Of a DNA stretch of 64,000 nucleotides, positions 1-8,196 are shown piece by piece. The stretch is from Microbacterium luticocti DSM 19459 (GTDB lineage: Bacteria; Actinomycetota; Actinomycetes; Actinomycetales; Microbacteriaceae). The position numbers were made by a program, and so were the translations under genes. Positions within the stretch are counted from its first letter, which is position 1. The number at the start of each line of letters is the position of its first letter. Location: NCBI RefSeq assembly GCF_000422405.1, contig NZ_KE383824.1, positions 1 through 64,000 of the forward strand, given 5' to 3'. The notes under the pieces are model-generated. The model saw only the letters and a program-made list of their open reading frames with translations. It was not told the origin of the DNA and searched no databases.

Positions 1-1
1 C

Positions 2-196
2 CCACGGTGGCCCTCCATCGTCAACGACGACGAGGACCCCGCAGGAATTGACACCACGCTATGGGACTCACCCCACGATCCCGCCGTTCCGGCCTTGAAC
101 CAGGCGTTTGATCGCTCAAGAGTCCCAGATGCCACAAGCGGCTTGACCCCTGACGAACTCCGCATGACGCTTCTCAACATTCCTCTACCCCGCTGA
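2..196 (+). CDS. C-terminal end of an unidentified protein (partial, candidate toxin tail)
   Basis: An open frame enters from the left edge and ends at TGA 194-196, giving 64 residues that finish in LLNIPLPR. I do not recognise the family. The tail is acidic and Asp/Pro-rich (NDDEDPAGID near its start). It lies 55 bp upstream of an immunity-type gene on the same strand, so it may be the C-terminus of the cognate polymorphic toxin. That is inference from context only. GC is lower here than in the rest of the window, which fits acquired DNA. Confidence 0.5.
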   Translation, partial: PRWPSIVNDDEDPAGIDTTLWDSPHDPAVPALNQAFDRSRVPDATSGLTPDELRMTLLNIPLPR

Positions 197-251
197 CGGG
201 CGCAGACGATCGAGCTTCGAAGATAGAGAAGATAGATAGTGTTGGGCTGAC

Positions 252-791
252 ATGGAGAGACTTCCGGGTTCTCAGAGCACGGGGCCCGTGCCGAACCACA
301 TCATCGAGCAGTATGCCGGTCGGGTGCCGTCCGAGATCATCGAGATGTGGTCTCAGTATGGATATGGCACCGCGGTCGACGGGTTCATCAAGATCATCGA
401 CCCCGATGAGTACCGTGAGCGCCTCGCGGAGAGTCTTCCCCGGCCCGACCTCATCCCCGTGTTCGCGACCGGTCTCGCCGACATCATCGCTTGGGACGGG
501 CAGTACTACGTCGACTTCAAGTATCGCTACGGGACGGTGGCGGGTCTCGGTTCCGAGCTCCCGTACTTTCACCTCTTCCTCGACGATGAGGAGTTTCTCC
601 GCGAGGATCTCGAGTGGTCTGCATTTCCGAAGGCCGTAGCCGAACTCGGGCCGTTGGCCGCCGACGAGTGCTTCGGGTATGTGCCGCTGCTGGCACTCGG
701 TGGGCCCGAGAAGGTTTCGCATCTCTCGAAGGTCAAGCTGATCGAACACGTCAACCTGATCACTCAGCTGGCCGGCCCGATTCAGTACTGA
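252..791 (+). CDS. GAD-like / Tdi1-type (DUF1851) immunity protein
   Basis: 179 aa cytoplasmic protein. The N-terminal half has the GAD-like signature: a Trp-x-x-Tyr-Gly-x-Gly stretch (WSQYGYG, about residue 34) followed by DGFIKIIDPDEY. The C-terminal half (LEWSAFPKAVAELGPLAADE, then CFGYVPLLALGG) matches the T6SS Tdi1 C-terminal type (DUF1851). Proteins of this build neutralise a toxin encoded just upstream in polymorphic-toxin loci. The gene follows the protein tail ending at 196, and its own 3' end is followed within about 50 bp by an excisionase remnant. The ATG at 252 has only a weak ribosome site, so the start is less sure than the frame. Confidence 0.7.
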   Translation: MERLPGSQSTGPVPNHIIEQYAGRVPSEIIEMWSQYGYGTAVDGFIKIIDPDEYRERLAESLPRPDLIPVFATGLADIIAWDGQYYVDFKYRYGTVAGLGSELPYFHLFLDDEEFLREDLEWSAFPKAVAELGPLAADECFGYVPLLALGGPEKVSHLSKVKLIEHVNLITQLAGPIQY

Positions 792-842
792 GCGCAGCCA
801 GCACCCCTCAGCGCTCTGCGTCTCGCAAGGACACGCCGACGC

Positions 843-968
843 TCATGCAGTCGAGCAGAGACCCCGACTCGATCGGGTGCCTGGTCGCCTGCGGCGTCGC
901 CAGTCCTCCAGCGTGCGCGGAGAGACATGCGCGATCGTGGCACCCTCCGCGGTCGTCAGCTGAATCAC
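843..968 (-). pseudogene. Excisionase-like HTH remnant abutting the left att repeat
   Basis: Read on the minus strand from a GTG at 968-966, the frame gives LTTAE, then IAHVSPRTLEDWRR and RRPGT. This is nearly identical to the excisionase gene at 2978-3193, where the same core reads IAHVSPRTLEDWRR. The similarity begins a few bases from the 19-bp att copy (966-984) and is lost after PGT, leaving a 41-residue frame missing the true N-terminus and the last third. I read it as the surviving end of an older element inserted at the same tRNA site. Confidence 0.7.
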
Positions 969-984
969 GGTGCCGGCTACAGGA
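966..984. repeat. Left att site: 19-bp copy of the tRNA-Thr 3' end
   Basis: cacggtgccggctacagga occurs here and again at 3415-3433, where it covers the end of tRNA-Thr(TGT). Exact duplication of a tRNA 3' end about 2.4 kb from the gene, with an integrase between the copies, is the usual mark of site-specific integration. Identity stops at 985. Confidence 0.85.
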
Positions 985-985
985 G

Positions 986-1243
986 AGTCTCAACCTGGCT
1001 TCGAAGACCTACCTGCGTGAGAGAAACCTGAAACGGGTTGTCACCAGCTACATCGACAAGGTCGCCGGTTTCAACGGAGCAAGGTGGGGCGGCGAGGTTA
1101 TCGTCCGCCGCGACATCACAGAGCGAGTACGCCACCTTGCCGTCCCCCATTCCGCCAACGAAATGCAATCCAGGATGCTCGATACACTTGCGAAATACGC
1201 TCAGGACCATGGCGTGAAGATGATTGTGGAGGTAGTCCGGTGA
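986..1243 (+). pseudogene. 5'-truncated polymorphic toxin C-terminal domain (CdiA tRNase/endonuclease type)
   Basis: The open frame closing at TGA 1241-1243 encodes about 85 residues: VVTSYIDKVAGFNGARWGG, then VRHLAVPHSANEMQSRML, ending KMIVEVVR. The pattern Y-I-x-K-V-A-x-F-x-G-x-x-W-G-G followed by A-V-P and a helical tail resembles the CdiA C-terminal toxin family (EC3006-like). No ATG, GTG or TTG in frame with a ribosome site precedes the domain, and the upstream frame runs back into the att repeat. It is therefore a displaced toxin tip without its delivery part. The family call is from memory of the pattern; its coupling to the next gene supports it. Confidence 0.55.
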
Positions 1244-1701
1244 CCGACCGTCTCGTGAGTGTTGAGCTGCAGAAGGACTCACGCATCTTCATCGTCACGT
1301 ACTCCCGCACGACGGACGGTCATCGACTGATCGATGGTGTGCCGATCGTTGTGCCGACCGCCGACGATGCCACTGCGCTTGGCGAGGCCGTGGTCAACGG
1401 ATTGCTGCGGTCCACCACGGGAGTGCTGCCACCGCGCGACACCAGCGTGAGTCCACCGGATGCTGAGTTCCTGAGATGGGCTGGCGTTGAGACGTACGCC
1501 AAGTACGCCAAGGGTGTCCGCACCGTCGAGGTGTGGGCTGATGGTGACGGAGAACTCGAAGACATCGAGATCACGCCGGAAGGCAATCAGGGCGCCCGCG
1601 GCGGCTTCGTTCCTCTCGGCGATCCTGAATCCATCACATTCAACGGACCCACACAGCTCGGTGAGGCAGTCCAGAGAGCGCTCGCATTAGCGACCGCCTG
1701 A
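1240..1701 (+). CDS. CDI-type immunity protein (CdiI_3-like)
   Basis: 153 aa from the GTG at 1240, which overlaps the toxin stop as GTGA, so the two are translationally coupled. The C-terminal third carries the motif series VEVWADGDG, IEITPEGNQGARGGFVPLG and LGEAVQRALA, which I associate with CDI immunity proteins partnering EC3006-type toxins. The N-terminal half (VPTADDATALGEAVVNGLLR) is the other conserved part. Small, soluble, no signal peptide. Role inferred: binds and blocks the toxin domain encoded immediately upstream. Confidence 0.6.
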   Translation: MTDRLVSVELQKDSRIFIVTYSRTTDGHRLIDGVPIVVPTADDATALGEAVVNGLLRSTTGVLPPRDTSVSPPDAEFLRWAGVETYAKYAKGVRTVEVWADGDGELEDIEITPEGNQGARGGFVPLGDPESITFNGPTQLGEAVQRALALATA

Positions 1702-1799
1702 CACGTTGCATCGAGCCGCGGCGTTAGCGGTCATCCTCAACCGCGCCGACACTCGAGCGCAATGCACTTGCAGCGCTGATGAGCGAGTGACCGCGTGCC

Positions 1800-2981
1800 T
1801 CAGTCGTACTCGCTCATCAGCTCCGTCGCCCGACCATCCACCACGCGGCGGGTGGCAACGTAGCTCGCGCGCGTGGTCTTTTCGCTCGCATGCCCGAGCA
1901 GGCTTGCCGCCAGCTCGATGCCGCCGCCTGTCTCGGTGTGTGTGGCGGCGCTGCGGCGCATGAGGTGCGTCGTAGCCTCAGCCGGGTCGGTGCCGACCCG
2001 TTCCCAGAGCTCCGGCACGGCCTTGCGAAAGGCCCTCATCTGCTTGGCGATACGGTCGGGCGTCAGCCACGAGCCGGCCCGGTTCGGGAAGAGCGGCGCG
2101 TCAGGGTCCTCCGGCCCCGCATCCAGACGGCGGGCGACCACATCGAGCGCGCCGGAGGTGAGGTGCACAACGCGGGCCTGCCGAGTCTTCGTGTGAGGCT
2201 GCCGCACCGTACCGCGCCCCTTGATACAGACGATGGTGGCCGCGATGGTCACGGTGCTCTCGACGACATCGACGTCGCGCCGGCGCAGCGCGATGACCTC
2301 GCCGACCCGCGCCGAGGTCTTGAGGCAGAGCTCCAACACGTCCCGCAACAACAGCCAGTCGCTCTTGCCGCCGCCGCGGCGGAACCCACCGCCCCATCGC
2401 TCCAGCTCGTCGCAGACCTCCCGCCATCCCTCGGGGGTGAGCGCTGATTCCTTCTTGGGTGAGCCGGCGAATCGCTCCAGACCGCGTATCGGCTGCACGT
2501 GCGTCAGGTCGAGTGCGATGGCGAGGTCGAATGCAGACGTCAGTTGCTTGCGAGCCGCCCGCGCCGCCGCGATGCTCTTGGTGCGCGACATCGCCAGGAC
2601 AGCTCCCTGCAGCGCGGCGGGCTTCACATGCCGCAGCTGGATGGCGCCGACCTCTGGCAGGTACGTTGCGGCTGTGCGCCGATAGGTACCGATAGTCTGC
2701 GGCGTGACCGTCTGCGCAGCCTCTTTGCGGTCAATCCACTCACGCACCAGGTCGGCCACCGTCGAGTCCGGCGTCAGTCCGCCGTCGAAGCCCCCCAGCG
2801 CGCCACGCGCCTTCTCGCGCAGTCGGTCCTCCGCCTCCTCCTTGCTCCCGCCGGTTCCGGTTACCTCAACCTACCTGCCGCCGTACGTCCTCAGGCGTGC
2901 CCGCGCTGTCCACCGTCCCGGCGTCCGCTGCGTGAACCCGATGCAGCCGAGCTCGCCGGGTGCGAGCGCCCGCCTGCTCAC
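1800..2981 (-). pseudogene. Tyrosine recombinase / phage integrase, interrupted by in-frame TAG at codon 37
   Basis: The frame begins at GTG 2981-2979, overlapping the xis stop by 4 nt (GTGA), and runs to 1800. Codons 1-36 give a normal integrase N-terminus ending GRWTARARLRTYGGR. Codon 37 (2873-2871) is TAG, then the same frame continues VEVTGTGGSKEEAEDRLREK and the full core and catalytic domains. The catalytic set is visible: SARVGEVIAL (Arg), HLMRRSAAT (His-x-x-Arg), LLGHASEKTT and the Tyr in TRASYVAT. Because both sides share one frame, a CAG-to-TAG change is the simplest cause. Translation could restart only at GTG 2759, losing the arm-binding region. Likely inactive unless suppressed. 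Confidence 0.85.
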
Positions 2982-3193
2982 AGTGAGACCTCCTGGTTCT
3001 CGAGCCAGGCGAGCAGTGCGGTGCATTCGTACCTCACCGTCTTGTGACTGAGCTTGAGGAACGGCGGGGTGCCGGGGCGCCGGTAGCGGCGCCAGTCCTC
3101 CAACGTGCGCGGAGAGACATGCGCGATGCTCGCAGCCTCCGCGGTCGTCAGGAGGACGGGGTCGTGCGGTTGTCGGGTGGTTGTGTTCGTCAT
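2978..3193 (-). CDS. Excisionase-like MerR-type helix-turn-helix protein
   Basis: 71 aa from ATG 3193-3191. LLTTAEAASIAHVSPRTLED is a helix-turn-helix with the usual DW-RR-Y-R-PGTPPF-L wing segment and a Leu-rich C-terminus, the HTH_17/excisionase pattern. It ends at 2978, overlapping the integrase start by 4 nt, so xis and int form one minus-strand unit reading away from the tRNA. Likely role: directs the integrase to excision, or regulates it. A degraded second copy lies at 843-968. Confidence 0.75.
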   Translation of the reverse strand: MTNTTTRQPHDPVLLTTAEAASIAHVSPRTLEDWRRYRRPGTPPFLKLSHKTVRYECTALLAWLENQEVSL

Positions 3194-3414
3194 GACCGCT
3201 CTATGCGCGGTCTCACGTGCCGAAGCGCGGGTACCCGCGTGCATCTGTGGCAATCGGCGCACCAGCGAGCTTTTCACGCCCGGTCGTCGCAACGATCCGG
3301 TAACGCGCCGGCCCGAAAACGGGCATTCCGGGGCATAGATGGGAAATGTCTCCGCTCCACCACGGCCAGGCCACAGAACGGGCGCCAAGAAACCGCCGGT
3401 CAGAGCACATAAAA

Positions 3415-3433
3415 CACGGTGCCGGCTACAGGA
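3415..3433. repeat. Right att site within tRNA-Thr
   Basis: Second copy of the 19-bp repeat found at 966-984. It spans the tRNA discriminator, the 3' side of the acceptor stem and part of the T-arm, so integration leaves the tRNA intact. Confidence 0.85.
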
Positions 3434-3492
3434 CTCGAACCTGCAACCCCCGTATTACAAGTACGGTGCGCTACCAATTGCGCCAAGCCGGC
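3420..3492 (-). tRNA. tRNA-Thr (TGT)
   Basis: On the minus strand the 7-bp acceptor stem GCCGGCT/AGCCGGC closes a normal cloverleaf. The anticodon stem CCGTA/TACGG holds loop CTTGTAA (anticodon TGT, threonine ACA codons), and the T-loop TTCGAGT is standard. Discriminator A; CCA is not encoded. It is the integration target of the element to its left. Confidence 0.95.
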
Positions 3493-3518
3493 AGAGCGCC
3501 CAGTCTACCGGCGCGAGG

Positions 3519-4493
3519 TCACTTGCCCGTCGTCGCCGACGGCGACGGGGATGCCGGTGTGGCGGTCGGTGTCGGGGACGCCGTGCGGTAGTACGCATCG
3601 CTCGAAAGCGTCAACACGAACTGGGCGAACTCCTTGGGATCATCCAGCGCTCCGGCGTAGGGCGTGCCGTTCACCAGGATCATCGGGGTACCGGTCAGGC
3701 TCACGCCCTTGGTGTCGGGAATCCCCTCCAACGCCCGTTCGGTGGCCGACTTGACCCAGCCCGCGTAGTCCTCGTTCTCGACGCAGTCACGCACGACCTT
3801 GGGCTTGTCGGCCCCCGACGCGATGGCCAGATCGGCCAGCTGCGCGTCGGTGAAGCCGTCGGTGCCCTGGTCGGGCTGCTTGGTCAGCAACGCGTTGTTG
3901 AACGCGAAGAACGCACCCGGTGAGTGGGTCGCCACGCACGCCGACGCGCTCGCCGCGCGCAGCGAGTACTTCGTGCCGTTCGACTTCGCTGACAGCATCG
4001 CCACCGGGAAGTAGCTCAGTGTCGCGGCATCCTGGCTCACCCACCGGCTCAACTGCTGGGCGTTCGCGATCTGGAACTCTTTCGCGCCCGGCGCGTAGTA
4101 GTCGACGTAGATGCGGATGTCGACGGCCCCCGCCGTCGTCGCCGTCGGTACCGGCGTCGCCGTTCCGGCCGTGGTCCCGGTCGGGGTGGGGGTGGGCGTG
4201 GCTTCCGGCGCCTGCGCGGGCGAGTCCATCGCCACCCCGGTGATGCTGGTCACCGCGAACCCGTCGTCGACGACGTTCGCGGGCGCCAGGTCGGGGCGAG
4301 ACGTCTGGGATGCCACGGCCATGGTCACTCCGGCGGCCACCGCGCCGACAACCGCGACGGCCCCGACGGCCAGGGCCGTGCGGCGGATGACGCGGGCACG
4401 CTTCTGCTGCGCGTGCACCTGCTGCGCCTTCTCGCGCACGGCGCTGCGACGGCCGTTCGGTTCCGGAACGTTCGATGAATCGTCGTTCGACAT
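3519..4493 (-). CDS. DsbA-family thioredoxin-fold membrane protein lacking the CxxC motif
   Basis: 324 aa from ATG 4493, with AGAGGA just upstream. Residues 1-40 are hydrophilic, one membrane segment follows (ALAVGAVAVVGAVAAGVTMA), then a Thr/Pro-rich linker and an extracytoplasmic DsbA-type domain. The fold is recognisable from VDIRIYVDYYAP, DCVENEDYAGWV and the cis-Pro segment GVSLTGTPMILVNG. Where relatives have Cys-Pro-x-Cys, this protein has Ala-Pro-Gly-Ala (YYAPGAKEF), so it cannot do disulfide exchange there. It ends in a Ser/Thr/Pro tail. Probable role: non-redox binding or chaperone protein at the membrane (inference). Confidence 0.8.
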   Translation of the reverse strand: MSNDDSSNVPEPNGRRSAVREKAQQVHAQQKRARVIRRTALAVGAVAVVGAVAAGVTMAVASQTSRPDLAPANVVDDGFAVTSITGVAMDSPAQAPEATPTPTPTGTTAGTATPVPTATTAGAVDIRIYVDYYAPGAKEFQIANAQQLSRWVSQDAATLSYFPVAMLSAKSNGTKYSLRAASASACVATHSPGAFFAFNNALLTKQPDQGTDGFTDAQLADLAIASGADKPKVVRDCVENEDYAGWVKSATERALEGIPDTKGVSLTGTPMILVNGTPYAGALDDPKEFAQFVLTLSSDAYYRTASPTPTATPASPSPSATTGK

Positions 4494-4704
4494 GGGTCCT
4501 CTTGCAGACTGCTGGCCGGGTTCTCCCGGGGTGCCGCGCGGGTTCCGCGACCGAATCGATGCTAGCCAGGCACCCTGGGAAATCCCCACAGAGCACCGTC
4601 TGCCATACTGAGGGGGCGCCCGACGAAGGGCGTGCGGGCCCCGGGGTCCGCTTCCATCACTACGGATCGTCCGGCACGTACCTGCCGGTGAAGGAGAAGA
4701 ATCG

Positions 4705-5808
<1,104 letters not shown>

Positions 5809-5822
5809 GCGACACGTCGATC

Positions 5823-5855
5823 GCGGCGCGGGTCGGCTCGTCCGGCCCGCGCCGC
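5823..5855 (+). terminator. Hairpin after the sugar ATPase gene
   Basis: GCGGCGCGGG at 5823-5832 pairs perfectly with CCCGCGCCGC at 5846-5855 (10 bp, 13-nt loop), 15 bp after the stop. There is no U-tract, as is common at high GC. Confidence 0.5.
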
Positions 5856-5875
5856 GTCGCGTCGGAAGGTGTGTC

Positions 5876-7177
5876 GTGACCGAGGCTCTGAACATCACCG
5901 CCAGCGCGGTCGACCCGGGGCTGCTCGCGCTGCCCTGGTCGACGCCACTGGCGGAATGGTCCAGTCGCGACATCGTCTACCTGCCCAAGGGCATCTCGCG
6001 CCACCTGGTACGGTTCGCGAACCTGTCGGGGCGTGTCGTCGCGATCAAAGAGACCACGCACGAGATGGCCCGCCGCGAGTACGATCTGCTCGGCAACCTC
6101 ACCCGCCTCGACGTGCCGTGCGTGGAACGGGTGGCGGTGGTCGCCGGGCGCACCGATGCGTCGGGCGACCCGTTGCCGGCAGCCCTGGTCACCGCACACC
6201 TGAAGTTCTCGCTCCCCTACCGGGCGCTGTTCACGCAGGTGCTGCGTCCCGACACCGCCGGCCGCCTCGTCGACGCGCTCGCGGTGCTGCTGGTGCGCCT
6301 GCACAACGTCGGCTTCTTCTGGGGCGACGTCTCGCTGTCGAACACGCTCTTCCGCCGCGACGCCGGCGCGTTCGCGGCCTACCTCGTCGACGCCGAGACC
6401 GGCGAACTGCACGAGGGCGGACTCACCCGCGGGCAGCGCGAGCACGACCTCGATCTCGCGCACACCAACATCGCCGGCGAGATCCTCGACCTGCAGGCCG
6501 GGGGCCGACTCGAAGGCGGCACGGATGCGGTGACCATCGCAGACGGCATCGTCTCGTCGTACCGGTCGCTGTGGGCGGCGCTCACGGACCGCGAGACGTT
6601 CGCCGCCAACGAGTCATGGCGCATCACCGAGCGCGTGCAGCGGCTGAACGCCCTCGGTTTCGACATCGGCGAGATGTCGATCCAGACCACACCCGACGGC
6701 ACCCGGGTCTCGATCCAGCCGAAGGTGGTCGACGCCGGCCACCACCAGCGGCGGCTTCTGCGGCTGACCGGCCTGGACGTCGAAGAGAACCAAGCCCGCC
6801 GGCTGCTGAACGACCTCGACGAATACCGGGCCCGGTCGGGCCGGCTCGACGAGGACGAAGAGATGCTCGCACACGAGTGGCTGACCCGCGTGTTCGAGCC
6901 GATCGTGCGGGCCATCCCGTTCGAGCTGCGCGCCAAGCTCGAACCGGCCGAGGTGTTCCACCAGGTGCTCGAACACCGCTGGTACATGTCGCAGGCACGC
7001 GGGGTATCGGTGCCGCTGGCCGAGGTGCTCACCGGCTACATCGACGACGTGCTGCGGCACCGCCGCGACGAGGCGACGATCATGGGCCCGGCCACCGAGA
7101 CCATGACGCTGCCGATCCCGCTGGCCGAGGCATCCGGCGACGACGCCACCGGCGTCGACTGGCGCGACCTGGTCTGA
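5876..7177 (+). CDS. DUF4032 protein with kinase-like fold
   Basis: 433 aa from GTG 5876, with GGAAGG upstream. The N-terminal ~215 residues look like a lipopolysaccharide-kinase/RIO type fold: VVAIKET (ATP-anchoring Lys), HNVGFFWGDVSLSNTLFRR (catalytic loop Asp and Asn) and LVDAETGE (metal-binding Asp). The remaining ~200 residues are the DUF4032 domain (FDIGEMSIQTTPDGTRVSIQ, HHQRRLLRLTGLDV). Widespread in actinobacteria and of unknown substrate. Cytoplasmic, no membrane segments. It stands alone between a plus-strand transporter gene and the convergent rlmB. Confidence 0.85.
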   Translation: MTEALNITASAVDPGLLALPWSTPLAEWSSRDIVYLPKGISRHLVRFANLSGRVVAIKETTHEMARREYDLLGNLTRLDVPCVERVAVVAGRTDASGDPLPAALVTAHLKFSLPYRALFTQVLRPDTAGRLVDALAVLLVRLHNVGFFWGDVSLSNTLFRRDAGAFAAYLVDAETGELHEGGLTRGQREHDLDLAHTNIAGEILDLQAGGRLEGGTDAVTIADGIVSSYRSLWAALTDRETFAANESWRITERVQRLNALGFDIGEMSIQTTPDGTRVSIQPKVVDAGHHQRRLLRLTGLDVEENQARRLLNDLDEYRARSGRLDEDEEMLAHEWLTRVFEPIVRAIPFELRAKLEPAEVFHQVLEHRWYMSQARGVSVPLAEVLTGYIDDVLRHRRDEATIMGPATETMTLPIPLAEASGDDATGVDWRDLV

Positions 7178-7194
7178 CCGGGCCGCTCACCGGC

Positions 7195-8196
7195 TCACTC
7201 GGCCGAGGCGGCGGCGTGGCGCATCGTCGCCACCTGGTACAGCGCCACCGAGGTGGCGATGCCGGCGTTCAGCGACTCGGTGGCCGCCTCGATGGGGATC
7301 GACACGATCTGATCGCACGTCTCGGTCACCAGCCGCGACAGCCCCTTGCCCTCCGAGCCGCACACGATCACGATCGGCCGATCGGCCAGCGTCAACGTGG
7401 GCAGCGCGACGTCGCCGTCGCCGTCCAGTCCGAGGATGAACACGCCCTGCTTCTTGAACTCCTTGAGCGTCGCGGTCAGGTTCGCCGCCAACGCCACCGG
7501 CACGCGGGCCGCCGCACCGGCGCTGGTCTTCCAGGCCGCCGCGTTCACGCTCGCCGAGCGACGCTGCGGCAGGATCACGCCCTGCCCGCCGAACGCGGCG
7601 ACCGACCGGATGATGGCGCCCAGGTTGCGTGGGTCGGTGACCCCGTCCAGCGCCACCAGCAGCGGCGTGCCGCCGTCGGCGAAGACCTCTTCGAGCAGGT
7701 CCTGCGGGTGCGCGTACTCGTACGGCGGCACCTTGAGCGCGACGCCCTGATGCACGCCGTCGAACCCGGCCATGCGGTCGAGCTCGGGACGGGTCACCTC
7801 GAGCACCGGGATGTCGCGGTGAGCGGCGATCGCGAGCATCTCTTTGACGCGGTCGTCCATCTCCACCCGCTGCGCGATGTACAGCGCGGTGGCGGGGATC
7901 TTGGCCCGCAGCGCCTCGAGCACGCTGTTGCGACCGGTGACCGTCTCGGTGTCGTCGTTCTGCTTGCGTCCCCGGGCGGCACGGTTCACGTCGGCCGGCT
8001 TGGCCTTGGGCTTGCCGCCGGCGGCGACGTACCGCTCCTGGGCGGCCTTGCGCTTGCCGGCGACGTGCCACGACCGGTCCTCGGCCTTCGGCGTCGGACC
8101 CTTGCCCTCCAGCGCCTTGCGGCTGTGACCGCCGGTGCCCTTGGTGGGCCCCTTCTTCTTTCCCCGGCTCGCGCCGGGACGTCCTGGCTTAGCCAT
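7195..8196 (-). CDS. rlmB: 23S rRNA (guanosine-2'-O-)-methyltransferase RlmB
   Basis: 333 aa SpoU-type SPOUT methyltransferase, methylating G2251 of 23S rRNA by family. The first ~80 residues are a Lys/Gly-rich basic extension. The substrate-binding domain starts at TVTGRNSVLEAL. The catalytic knot follows: GVTDPRNLGAIIRSVAAFG, IVIVCGSEGKGLSRL and ESLNAGIATSVALYQ, the three SpoU motifs. Its start overlaps the cysS stop by 8 bp, so it is the last gene of a carD-ispF-cysS-rlmB run. It converges with the DUF4032 gene. Confidence 0.93.
   Translation of the reverse strand: MAKPGRPGASRGKKKGPTKGTGGHSRKALEGKGPTPKAEDRSWHVAGKRKAAQERYVAAGGKPKAKPADVNRAARGRKQNDDTETVTGRNSVLEALRAKIPATALYIAQRVEMDDRVKEMLAIAAHRDIPVLEVTRPELDRMAGFDGVHQGVALKVPPYEYAHPQDLLEEVFADGGTPLLVALDGVTDPRNLGAIIRSVAAFGGQGVILPQRRSASVNAAAWKTSAGAAARVPVALAANLTATLKEFKKQGVFILGLDGDGDVALPTLTLADRPIVIVCGSEGKGLSRLVTETCDQIVSIPIEAATESLNAGIATSVALYQVATMRHAAASAE

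Larger units (their letters stand above)
966..3433. mobile_element. tRNA-Thr-integrated element with toxin tail, immunity gene, int and xis
   Basis: Bounded by the 19-bp direct repeats 966-984 and 3415-3433. Its contents in order are a toxin C-terminal fragment (986-1243), an immunity gene (1240-1701), a tyrosine integrase (1800-2981, minus) and an excisionase-like gene (2978-3193, minus) next to the tRNA. No replication or transfer genes are present, so it is a very small cargo element or a remnant. The stretch 1702-1799 holds nothing I can identify, nor does 3194-3414, where attP-proximal integrase arm sites would be expected. Confidence 0.75.

Noticed and set aside
174..749. Long open frame on the minus strand opposite the immunity gene
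   Set aside because: It is antisense to a recognisable GAD-like/Tdi1-type protein and shows no family features; typical GC-driven shadow.
966..3433. Prophage
   Set aside because: Apart from int and xis there are no structural, packaging, lysis or replication genes.
4600..4704. Riboswitch in the leader of the sugar ATPase gene
   Set aside because: Only a short CCGGCA/TGCCGG stem is visible before the ribosome site; no known riboswitch core could be recognised.
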